A stretch of 45,840 bases of DNA from Bdellovibrio sp. CG22_combo_CG10-13_8_21_14_all_39_27 (GTDB lineage Bacteria; Bdellovibrionota; Bacteriovoracia; Bacteriovoracales; Bacteriovoracaceae). Position numbers and translations under genes: made by a program. Under the pieces are notes generated by a model. It ran no database searches. It was not told where the DNA came from and was given only the letters and a program-made list of their open reading frames with translations. Shown piece by piece: positions 33,612 to 40,879 of the stretch (position 1 is the first letter of the stretch; each line of letters starts with the position of its first letter). The DNA lies in NCBI GenBank assembly GCA_002786715.1, contig PCTW01000039.1, forward strand, positions 1 to 45,840, written 5' to 3'.

Positions 33612-34807
33612 TAATACACTTTACGAATTTCGAAACCAGGTAAATAGTGTTTGAGAATTTTGCGGTAATCCCAACCTTTTTTGGCCAAATCATGGGCACC
33701 GATTTGGCACATACCCACCCCGTGACCATTTCCATTACCATTCATCAGAAAGTTTTTTCCGTCAAACACGACATAAAAGTTATTAGATGGTATTTCTACT
33801 CTTCCAAAGAATTTTCGAAAGAGAACCTTTTTCAAAATGACTATTTTGTCATCGAGGTAAATTCGAACATAGGTTTTTGGGCCTTTGTTATCGAGAACTT
33901 TTATTTTTTTATTTTTTAATTGAGAAATTTTTTGATCAAGATGTCCATTTTCAACAGCCCAATCAAGAAAGGCGGCAAAACGAGAGATTGTGACTTTTCG
34001 ATTCCAAAGATGATTTTTGCGAGCGGCACAAGTGGGACAAGGAACATTGTCATATCCTTTGACGGGATGACTCCACACTTGATCTGGTCTCAGAGTGGTG
34101 CCTCCGCACATGGCATGGAAAAAAATCGGCGTTACCGAGCCATCGAGTCCAACTAAAATTTCACCTTCAGTTTCTCTGGCCGCAAGATCGGTTTTATCGG
34201 TTGTATCGTAAAGTCCGCCACTGACTTGGTGTTTCTCAGAACTTTCTAAATCGTAGAATACATCATGGCCTGTTTCTTTGGAAACTTGCTGACTCTTAAT
34301 TTTGTACATGGCATAGGTTCTTGCAGCCACGGCTTGAGCTTTAAGGGCTTCCAATGGCCAAGCCGCATTCATCTCTTTTGACAAAAGACTAGAGATATAA
34401 TCTTCCATATGAGTTTCATTGATCAATTCGCAGGATTTTCCATCAGCACCTAACGTGACATTCATTGATCCGCGAAAACGATCTTTCTCAAAATTGAGAA
34501 AGCCAGTTGGAGATTCGATCTTGGCCAATAAAACATTCTTCTCAATTCTAAATTTATCTTTGACCAATCCATCGCAGTTGAATCGAATCGCTTTTAAGCC
34601 GTTAAAGTTTTTACTTTCATTATTCAGAAAAAGTTTACGAGAAAGATCCATACCTGAAATGAAGAAGCGTTTTAACTTATCAGCTAATTTAACTCTTATC
34701 TTTGGAGTGAAATCAGAAAATTGAATAATGGGGATACTTGGTGAAGCCCAAAGATTAAAAGAAAGTAGAAAGGATAAAACCAAAAACTTCAAAAATCTTC
34801 CTTCCAT
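33611..34807 (-). CDS. SpoIID/LytB-domain protein (peptidoglycan lytic transglycosylase)
   Basis: SpoIID-type proteins cut glycan strands that amidases have stripped of peptides. The 398-residue protein has a signal peptide (FLKFLVLSFLLSFNLWA) and then the SpoIID domain: LLSKEMNAAWPLEALKAQAVAARTYA carries the catalytic Glu, FFHAMCGGTTLRPDQVW and CPTC provide the metal-binding Cys/His, and HGVGMCQIGAHDLAKKGWDYRKIL is the closing block. All signature residues are kept. The direct coupling to an amidase gene gives a two-step wall-cutting pair. A perfect 11-bp inverted repeat lies just upstream of the ATG. Confidence 0.88.
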   Translation of the reverse strand: MEGRFLKFLVLSFLLSFNLWASPSIPIIQFSDFTPKIRVKLADKLKRFFISGMDLSRKLFLNNESKNFNGLKAIRFNCDGLVKDKFRIEKNVLLAKIESPTGFLNFEKDRFRGSMNVTLGADGKSCELINETHMEDYISSLLSKEMNAAWPLEALKAQAVAARTYAMYKIKSQQVSKETGHDVFYDLESSEKHQVSGGLYDTTDKTDLAARETEGEILVGLDGSVTPIFFHAMCGGTTLRPDQVWSHPVKGYDNVPCPTCAARKNHLWNRKVTISRFAAFLDWAVENGHLDQKISQLKNKKIKVLDNKGPKTYVRIYLDDKIVILKKVLFRKFFGRVEIPSNNFYVVFDGKNFLMNGNGNGHGVGMCQIGAHDLAKKGWDYRKILKHYLPGFEIRKVY

Positions 34808-34813
34808 GGAAAT

Positions 34814-34844
34814 CTTAGCTTCTCAAATCATTCGAGAAGCTAAG
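34814..34844. repeat. Perfect 11-bp inverted repeat in front of the SpoIID gene
   Basis: CTTAGCTTCTC and GAGAAGCTAAG flank nine bases. On the minus strand the stem ends seven bases before the SpoIID ATG and takes in the AAG that would serve as its ribosome-binding site. It lies 36 bases after the UDG-like stop, without a T-run. It could control SpoIID translation, act as an operator, or end the upstream transcript poorly. Confidence 0.6.
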
Positions 34845-34879
34845 TTATTGTAACACATAGAATTGAAATTTTGTGAGGT

Positions 34880-35710
34880 CTAGGAAATCCTTTTCATCAC
34901 TTTTTGCAGATCTTCCCAGGCTGTCCTTTTCATTGAGGGATTGATCTGCAAATAATCGGGATGAAAGACTGGGAATATTTCAAAAGGGCGATTCTCTTTT
35001 TGAAATTCAACTTCGATTTTAAGAAATCTGCCATGAACACTGCTCAAACGCTCTTTCTTATTAATTAAGAGTGAGGTAGCGCGGGCACCGAGAGCGACTA
35101 CAATTTCAGCACCTAGGACATAAAGTTCGCGATAAATGAGTTCTTGAGTCTTTTCGTCTTCATTTTTATCTATAAAAAGAAGTGCTGTTTTTTGAATATC
35201 GAGACCCATGGCTTTGACCATTTTACTCAACAAATCAGTCCCTGGGTTCTCTTCGTCCCAATCTTTGGGCTTTTCTCCGACAAAAGCAATTTTTGAAGTA
35301 GGACTTTGAACGAAATTATAAGGGATATCTCCGAGCTCAGAAATGGACTTAGGAGCTTCTTTCTCAAATTTCAAATGATAGTGATTACCCGATGCCGTAG
35401 AGCTTACCTTGGCCCCTTCAAGCTCGACTGCGGCGCCTTGTTCAGCCACGAATTTTTCCATGGATTTTAAAATTTCTTCTTTCTCAAAACTTTTTTCAAC
35501 AATGGAAGTTTGCTCAAATTCTTCAACTGGCTGATCATGCAAAAGCTCAACAACTTCTTCTGATATTGCCTCCGATTCAGAGGAGAGAATCCAAAGCGGA
35601 TGAGGATAGAGGTTCTCTTTGAGAGACAATTTTGCCTCTCTTTGAGTTAAAGATTTAGTTTGATTATTTCTCAAATCGGCAAAAATGTTTTGGTAATCCT
35701 TCTTTTCCAT
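34880..35710 (-). CDS. Uracil-DNA-glycosylase-superfamily protein, divergent and cysteine-free
   Basis: A 276-residue protein whose last 150 residues follow the type-4/5 UDG layout. KIAFVGEKPKDWDEENPGTDLLSKMVKAMGL is in the place of motif A, EIVVALGARATSLLI follows, and PVFHPDYLQINPSMKRTAWEDLQKVM is in the place of motif B (usually HPAYLLRNPxxKRxxWEDLQ). The 4Fe-4S cysteines of type-4 enzymes are all gone; the protein has no Cys at all. Motif A lacks the usual GExPGxxED. The first 120 residues are an acidic, probably disordered extension. It may be inactive or have another substrate. The ATG is preceded by AGAAGG. Confidence 0.7.
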   Translation of the reverse strand: MEKKDYQNIFADLRNNQTKSLTQREAKLSLKENLYPHPLWILSSESEAISEEVVELLHDQPVEEFEQTSIVEKSFEKEEILKSMEKFVAEQGAAVELEGAKVSSTASGNHYHLKFEKEAPKSISELGDIPYNFVQSPTSKIAFVGEKPKDWDEENPGTDLLSKMVKAMGLDIQKTALLFIDKNEDEKTQELIYRELYVLGAEIVVALGARATSLLINKKERLSSVHGRFLKIEVEFQKENRPFEIFPVFHPDYLQINPSMKRTAWEDLQKVMKRIS

Positions 35711-35836
35711 TTACGTGCCTTCTTTTATTGGCGGTAAAAAAATCCTTAAGCTCAGGTCTTCAACAAACTTTTGTAAAGGGCCTCCCAAGATATCCGAAAG
35801 GGTAATATGCGCTTCCTGCAAGCTAAGGAGAACCAA

Positions 35837-36049
35837 ATGTCTAACGAAGCTGATTTTAAATTTGAAACTTTCGAAGAGTACTATGGAGACGTTCGAGAGG
35901 TTTCTAAAATCATCAATGAGTGCCGTCTTTGTGGAACGAAACTCATTTTTACTCATCTATCAGACTATCGTAATTTTTTCGTTCAAGAAACTTCACAATG
36001 TCCAGACTGTGGTGGAAATCACAAAAAGATGATTCACATTCTCAACTAA
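35837..36049 (+). CDS. Small zinc-ribbon protein
   Basis: A 70-residue protein (start MSNEADFKFETFEEYYGDV) with two Cys pairs, CRLC near residues 29-32 and CPDC near 57-60, which form a four-Cys zinc ribbon. The ATG at 35837 has AAGGAG eight bases upstream and good codon context; an in-frame ATG 30 bases upstream lacks a site. It overlaps the end of uvrC by four bases on the opposite strand, and its promoter shares 126 bases with that of the UDG-like gene. Function unknown. Confidence 0.75.
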   Translation: MSNEADFKFETFEEYYGDVREVSKIINECRLCGTKLIFTHLSDYRNFFVQETSQCPDCGGNHKKMIHILN

Positions 36050-37953
36050 GAGTCTTCGGAGAGGTCACTGGCCTCTTCGTTAAGCTCCTTAAGTACTGTC
36101 AGCATTTTCATTGCTATTTTCTCGTTCACATCAAAATAACTCATTAATTCGTGACTTGTCATCACGCCTAGCTCTTCAATTGTTCTATCTAATTTCGCTA
36201 GCATAAGCTCTCTTTTCTTCGGCCCAACTCCATCTACCATATCAAGCCAAGAGCTCATTACCCTTTTCGACTCTCCTTTGTGATGTAGTCTGCGAGAAAA
36301 GCGATGCGCTTCGTTTCGCATATTAACTATAATCTTAAGTAGTGATTTATTTTTATTGAGGATATAGGGGTTTGCTCTCCCTGGTATCACAAGTCTTTCA
36401 TCAGATTTGTTCACAACTTCACTTTTAAATCTCATTTTAGATTTAAGACTTTTTTCTTTGGCAATCCCGACGACTGGAACATCGAGATTATTTTCCTTTA
36501 AGACGGCCTGGAAGGAAGAAACTTGTCCCTTACCACCATCAACAATAAAAACATCAGGCAAATCACCATGCTTAATTCTACGAGAAAGCACTTCTTTCAT
36601 CATGGCAAAGTCGTTATTGCCCTCTGGACGCTCTTGCAATTTATAATGTCGATATTGAGAGCGATCTTCGCGCCCTTCGATAAAAACGATTTGAGAGGCA
36701 GCGGGTGAAGTTCCTTGAAAAATGGCAATATCATAACACTCTAGTTTGCGTGGTCGCTCTTTCAAGTTGAGTAATTCTTTTAATTTATTAAGCCCGACAA
36801 AAACGCTGTCCTCGTTACTTATTCGAACTCGTTGTTGTTCCTTAGCATGATCTTTCGTTAATTCTAAAAGGGATGCATATTTTCGTCCTGGAGTTCTGAC
36901 TGATATATTCATGGCCTCTTTCATGGTCTCTTCGAGCAGTTTAAATTTCTCCGACTGAAAATCAGTCACGACGATGCTCGGTAGAGTATCGTGGGATTGT
37001 GAATAATACTGAAAAACAAAATTCATAATTTCATCTTCAACATCTTCTTCACAATCACTTAACGGAAAATTAAAATTCTTGTGTCCTAAGAGCATATGAT
37101 TGCGAATCAAATAAAGTGAAATATCAACTTCTTCTTCGCCAATGTAATAAGCAAGAATATCAAGATCAGGTACGCCTTTATCAATTTCGGCATTCTTCTG
37201 ATCAGACACATCTAAAAACTGTTGCAGCAAAGAAATATTATCTCGAAGCTGAGCGGCCATTTCAAATTCTTCTGCCTCCGCTGCTTTCTCCATTCGCTCT
37301 TGCAGAACATCTATTGAAAGTTTGGCGCGACCTTTGAAGAAATGGCTAGCGAGCAAAAGATCACGATCATAATCTTCTTTTGAAATCAGCCCTACACAAG
37401 GACCCGAGCATTGTTTGATTTGATAAAGGAGACATGGCTCTTTTCGCGAATGGAATTCACGTAAAGTACAATCCCTTAATTGAAAAGATTTTCGAATAAT
37501 CTTTAAAACTTCAGAGATATTTGAACCCACCACAAAGGGACCAAAAACTTCTTTATGGGAGCCTCTTTTGACGCGTCGTTCATAGAGCAATCGAGGAAAT
37601 GGCTCACTGCCATCAATGACCACATAGGGGTATGACTTATCATCACGCATGCGAATGTTGTATTTCGGAGCATGTTTTTTAATCAGATTATTTTCAAGAA
37701 CGAAAGCTTCAGTATCAGTGTCCGTCATAATAAAATCAAAATCGCGTACATGACTCACCATGTATTCGGTTTTAGTCGATTTTTGTGACTGATTAAAATA
37801 ACTACTGACTCGAGAACGAAGATTTTTTGCTTTACCAATATACAAAACTTTTTCATCATTTGATTTCATCAAATAGCAACCCGATTTAGTCGGGAGAGAT
37901 CGAGCTTTCTCAAGTAGCTTTACAATGTATGGTGTCTTTACGAAGTCGTTCAT
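36046..37953 (-). CDS. uvrC: Excinuclease ABC subunit C (UvrC)
   Basis: UvrC makes both incisions in nucleotide excision repair. The 635-residue protein has an N-terminal GIY-YIG nuclease domain (SGCYLMKSNDEKVLYIGKAKNLRSRVSSYF), a Cys-containing linker (CLLYQIKQCSGPC), a UvrB-binding UVR motif (MEKAAEAEEFEMAAQLRDNI), an RNase H-like C-terminal nuclease (LECYDIAIFQGTSPAASQIVF; DVFIVDGGKGQ) and terminal helix-hairpin-helix motifs (LDMVDGVGPKKRELML). All regions expected of a working UvrC are present. The site in front of the ATG is weak. Confidence 0.97.
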   Translation of the reverse strand: MNDFVKTPYIVKLLEKARSLPTKSGCYLMKSNDEKVLYIGKAKNLRSRVSSYFNQSQKSTKTEYMVSHVRDFDFIMTDTDTEAFVLENNLIKKHAPKYNIRMRDDKSYPYVVIDGSEPFPRLLYERRVKRGSHKEVFGPFVVGSNISEVLKIIRKSFQLRDCTLREFHSRKEPCLLYQIKQCSGPCVGLISKEDYDRDLLLASHFFKGRAKLSIDVLQERMEKAAEAEEFEMAAQLRDNISLLQQFLDVSDQKNAEIDKGVPDLDILAYYIGEEEVDISLYLIRNHMLLGHKNFNFPLSDCEEDVEDEIMNFVFQYYSQSHDTLPSIVVTDFQSEKFKLLEETMKEAMNISVRTPGRKYASLLELTKDHAKEQQRVRISNEDSVFVGLNKLKELLNLKERPRKLECYDIAIFQGTSPAASQIVFIEGREDRSQYRHYKLQERPEGNNDFAMMKEVLSRRIKHGDLPDVFIVDGGKGQVSSFQAVLKENNLDVPVVGIAKEKSLKSKMRFKSEVVNKSDERLVIPGRANPYILNKNKSLLKIIVNMRNEAHRFSRRLHHKGESKRVMSSWLDMVDGVGPKKRELMLAKLDRTIEELGVMTSHELMSYFDVNEKIAMKMLTVLKELNEEASDLSEDS

Positions 37954-38000
37954 ATTTTATATGTTATTCAGCTCATTCCTTTTACTTAAAGTAGGCATTT

Positions 38001-38444
38001 ATGCAGCAACAGCTCGGCGTCGGTAAAGAAGTTCTCTCTCATTGTAACAAATGTAAAATGCCTTTGGCACATCTCATCGTTTCCATGAAGAATGAAAATA
38101 CTATCGGCAAAGTTGAATGCAAAACTTGTAAAACAGTACACGCATACAAGGACCCTTCTCAAGTAAAAGCTACTAAGACAAAATCTGGCAAGAAAAGAAC
38201 TGCTACAACAAGTTCAAGCCGTTCATTGCGCGCAGGCCAATCGATTGCTGATATTTGGATGAATGCTATTTCTAAAACAGATAACAAGTCACAAGCCTAC
38301 AGCACAAAAGCTTGCTTTCATGTTGATGATATTATCGACCATCCAAAATTTGGTCCTGGTATTGTTGAGAGAGTGATCGATAACGACAAGATTCAAGTCA
38401 TCTTTAGACATGAAGTAAAAACATTGATTCATAATCGCGTATAA
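38001..38444 (+). CDS. Zinc-ribbon protein with a C-terminal HPKFG-type domain
   Basis: A 147-residue protein. It starts with a four-Cys zinc finger (HCNKCKMPLAHLI, then CKTCKTVHAY). A Lys/Ser-rich linker follows (residues 54-78). It ends with FHVDDIIDHPKFGPGIVERVIDNDKIQVIFRHEVKTLIH, a small beta-barrel resembling the HPKFGxGxV modules seen at the ends of some DNA-repair helicases and in CarD-like proteins. This layout suggests a nucleic-acid or RNA-polymerase contact, but no precise function can be given. A bidirectional terminator follows. Confidence 0.65.
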   Translation: MQQQLGVGKEVLSHCNKCKMPLAHLIVSMKNENTIGKVECKTCKTVHAYKDPSQVKATKTKSGKKRTATTSSSRSLRAGQSIADIWMNAISKTDNKSQAYSTKACFHVDDIIDHPKFGPGIVERVIDNDKIQVIFRHEVKTLIHNRV

Positions 38445-38447
38445 AAA

Positions 38448-38469
38448 AAGGGCCTCGCAAGAGGCCCTT
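38448..38469. terminator. Bidirectional terminator between convergent genes
   Basis: A nine-base stem (AAGGGCCTC / GAGGCCCTT) around a GCAA loop. The plus strand continues CTTGTTTTAG and the minus strand TTTTTATACG. It ends the zinc-ribbon gene and the minus-strand glycine-rich gene. Confidence 0.9.
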
Positions 38470-38494
38470 CTTGTTTTAGAAGTTTTTATTTATA

Positions 38495-40147
38495 TTAGAA
38501 TCCAAATCCGGCATAGCCACCGATGCTAAAGTTCGCACCAAGGTTCCCCATACCGTAAGCATTGCCACCATAGTAGCCTCCGCCCATTCCACCCATGCCG
38601 GCATAGCCCGTTCCCATTGCATAGTTCTGACCGGCATTAGCATACTGCGAATATAAATTCTGGCCAGCTGCTTGTCCTGTCATCATGTTGCCTTGGTTTC
38701 TGTAGCTAGCAAAAGCACTCGCTTCTTGCATCTGCATTTGTTGCTGATACATTTGTTGTTGATATCCACCAGCATTCCAGCCTCCGGTATTTCCCCAGTA
38801 TGATCCACTAGGATATCCACCCATGCCGCCGATGCCTCCGTATCCGCCCATGCCTCCACCGCCGTAGCCGCCTAAGCCTCCACCGCCGTAGCCGCCTAAG
38901 CCACCACCGCCGTATCCGCCCATGCCACCACCACAAGGTGAAGTGATACACATCATTCCGCCACCGTAGCCGCCATAGCCTGGATTCATTCCCCAGCCCA
39001 CACCACTACCAACGCCTAAACCAATTCCAGCTCCGATCATTCCCGGTCCGCCGTATCCATATCCTGGGTATCCACCCATGCCGCCGCCTAAGCCGCCACC
39101 GAAGTTAATTCCGCCACCGATTCCGATACCGCCTGGGTATGGCATTCCCATGCCGTAGCCCATTCCCATACCGTTACCCATTCCTGATCCCATTCCGTAT
39201 CCCATGCCGTAGCCCATCCCAAAACCGGGGCCACCACCCATACCGAATCCGCCACCCATTCCTGGGCCACCGAACCCGCCGCCGAATCCACCCATTCCTG
39301 GGCCACCGAATCCGCCACCAATATTAATTCCGATTCCCCCACCAATACCTGGTCCACCGAATCCGCCCATTCCATATCCGCCCATGCCCATTCCAGGCAT
39401 TCCCATTCCATATCCACCGCCCATTCCATATCCGCCAGGCATTCCGAATCCACCGCCTAGGCCTCCACCAATTCCAAGATATCCACCGATACCAATTCCT
39501 GGTCCGCCCATGCCGTAACCGCCCATGCCGCCGCCATACATTCCGCCGCCCATTCCAAAACCAGGGCCCATCATTCCGCCCATAAAGCCTGGAGAATAGC
39601 CTGCTGACAAAAAGGGATTTCCGCCTCCGCCATATCCAGATCCATACATCCCACCCATACCTGCAAATCCGCCCATGCCATAAGAGTTACATGAGTTCAT
39701 GAGGCCTTGAGCTTCGTCTGGAAGAATGGGGTTAGCTCCTCTTTGAATAGAGTAGTCCATATAAGAATTAAATCTTGCAGTACAACCTGCGTGACCAGCT
39801 TCATAAGCACCGGCCCATTCTTTTTGAGTCTTGTATTGATATTTTGCACCGACATAGGCCGTACCAAAAAGTGCGAGTGGACCGGCCACAATACTTAAAG
39901 CATCTACCCATGGGTTACTTTGTTTTTCTTGATAGAAAAGACATTCGACACAGTCGACGTCCATGCCTGAAGCGATACTGCCTTTCAAACAGGCTGAGTA
40001 TTCGTTCCGAAATCTATTTTGATTGATACCATTACAATCATCAATAGACATGGCTTGAGCGACTTCCAAATGGGCCATCGTTAGCGTTAGAAATAATCCA
40101 ACACCTATCTTGCGCCACTTGAGAGAATTTTCAGAAGGTCCTTTCAT
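38495..40147 (-). CDS. Secreted glycine/methionine/tyrosine-rich low-complexity protein
   Basis: A 550-residue protein. A signal peptide (KWRKIGVGLFLTLTMAHLEVAQA) is followed by a Cys-rich head of about 140 residues with six Cys (DCNG, YSAC, DCVEC, GC, NSC). A hydrophobic stretch (IVAGPLALFGTAYVGA) lies inside the head. About 290 residues of GMGGYG, GGFG and GGGL repeats follow, with two further Cys in CITSPC, then a Gln/Met-rich spacer (QQQMYQQQMQMQ) and a final Gly/Tyr part. Repeats of this kind form flexible or adhesive extracellular structures in other proteins; here the function is unknown. I chose the ATG with GGAG upstream; a TTG lies 12 bases before. A sigma28-like promoter with a C7 run lies upstream. 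Confidence 0.85.
   Translation of the reverse strand: MKGPSENSLKWRKIGVGLFLTLTMAHLEVAQAMSIDDCNGINQNRFRNEYSACLKGSIASGMDVDCVECLFYQEKQSNPWVDALSIVAGPLALFGTAYVGAKYQYKTQKEWAGAYEAGHAGCTARFNSYMDYSIQRGANPILPDEAQGLMNSCNSYGMGGFAGMGGMYGSGYGGGGNPFLSAGYSPGFMGGMMGPGFGMGGGMYGGGMGGYGMGGPGIGIGGYLGIGGGLGGGFGMPGGYGMGGGYGMGMPGMGMGGYGMGGFGGPGIGGGIGINIGGGFGGPGMGGFGGGFGGPGMGGGFGMGGGPGFGMGYGMGYGMGSGMGNGMGMGYGMGMPYPGGIGIGGGINFGGGLGGGMGGYPGYGYGGPGMIGAGIGLGVGSGVGWGMNPGYGGYGGGMMCITSPCGGGMGGYGGGGLGGYGGGGLGGYGGGGMGGYGGIGGMGGYPSGSYWGNTGGWNAGGYQQQMYQQQMQMQEASAFASYRNQGNMMTGQAAGQNLYSQYANAGQNYAMGTGYAGMGGMGGGYYGGNAYGMGNLGANFSIGGYAGFGF
38853..38924. repeat. Three tandem 24-base repeats in the glycine-rich gene
   Basis: Two identical 24-base units (38853-38876 and 38877-38900) and a third variant (38901-38924) encode three GGYGGGGL/M-type octapeptides. 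Perfect in-frame units like these can expand or contract by slippage without breaking the reading frame. Confidence 0.8.
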
Positions 40148-40204
40148 GGGATACTCCAAAGTACATCATTTAATTTATTAGGTTCACACACCTATACCTT
40201 CGTC

Positions 40205-40232
40205 TTATCGGGGGGGTTTTGAAAAAACTTGA
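40205..40232 (-). promoter_or_regulatory. Sigma28-type promoter with a C7 run in its spacer
   Basis: On the minus strand, TCAAGTTT (starting 40232) and CCCGATAA (ending 40205) match the sigma28 -35 and -10 elements (TAAAGTTT and GCCGATAA). The TCAA-to-box spacing is 16, one more than the usual 15. The spacer ends in a run of seven C that reaches into the -10 box. The predicted start is about 50 bases before the glycine-rich gene's ATG. The fliA product encoded at 16318 would be the matching sigma factor. Confidence 0.6.
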
Positions 40233-40303
40233 GTGCCGACATCATTTTTCTTCTTTAAATGCCGCGACTTGCTTGATTTAAACCTTCGATCTTTAATTAA
40301 GTC

Positions 40304-40879
40304 ATGGAAAATAAAATGATTATGGAATGGGGGATCGTAATCCTCCTGATTTTTGGTCTACTCTACACAATGATTGTTGTGAAAGAGGAAAAGCGAGCTT
40401 ATGAAGAGAATAGTGTAGCGAAAAGGATAGGTAATTTCCTCTTTCCTATACCTTCTTGGTGGGGAATTTTAGAAGAATCAGAAGGCAAGATGGTTTTTGA
40501 GCGAACAGACACTCGCTATGATTGGCGCGCTCAATACGAATGGTTCTCATCTATTCCTGAACAATCGATTGAAGAACAAATGCGCGACTTTATCCAATCG
40601 CAAAATATTCTTTTCGATCCCGACTCAACTGTCATTCAAACACCACAAAATTATCTCACTCACAAAGAAGTAATGGAGGGACGCTGTAGCGTGGTTCGGA
40701 TTGAAGGAACAGCAACTGAAAATGAAATCGATCGTATCTATTACGATGCCTTTCTGATTCGCGATCTCGTCGAGAATGGCTATATACTGGCAACCAGCAA
40801 GAGCTCTGTTTTGAACGGACTTATAGAAGGACCTTACTTCGAGGCGACACTTCAAAATTTTCAGAGAGCAAGAAAATGA
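40304..40879 (+). CDS. Single-helix membrane-anchored protein of unknown function
   Basis: A 191-residue protein with one N-terminal helix (IMEWGIVILLIFGLLYTMIVV) and a soluble domain of about 160 residues. The soluble part begins with a motif-like PIPSWWGILEESEGKMVFERTDTRYDWRAQYEWF and contains one Cys. I do not recognise a family. There is no ribosome-binding site before the ATG, and a possible -10 (TTTAAT, 40292) lies so close that the message may be leaderless. The next gene overlaps its stop (ATGA), so it probably works with the b-type cytochrome-like protein. Confidence 0.6.
   Translation: MENKMIMEWGIVILLIFGLLYTMIVVKEEKRAYEENSVAKRIGNFLFPIPSWWGILEESEGKMVFERTDTRYDWRAQYEWFSSIPEQSIEEQMRDFIQSQNILFDPDSTVIQTPQNYLTHKEVMEGRCSVVRIEGTATENEIDRIYYDAFLIRDLVENGYILATSKSSVLNGLIEGPYFEATLQNFQRARK

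Noticed and set aside
35711-35830. Minus-strand open frame ending TAAATG at the UDG-like start, with a protein-like tail (SDILGGPLQKFVEDL)
   Set aside because: The tail looks plausible and would be coupled to the UDG-like gene, but no ATG or GTG with a ribosome-binding site opens it outside the plus-strand zinc-ribbon gene; only TTG or ATT would do. Not supported enough to call.
39088-39453. Other long open frames inside the glycine-rich gene on both strands
   Set aside because: They are frame shadows of GC-rich repeats and show no family features.
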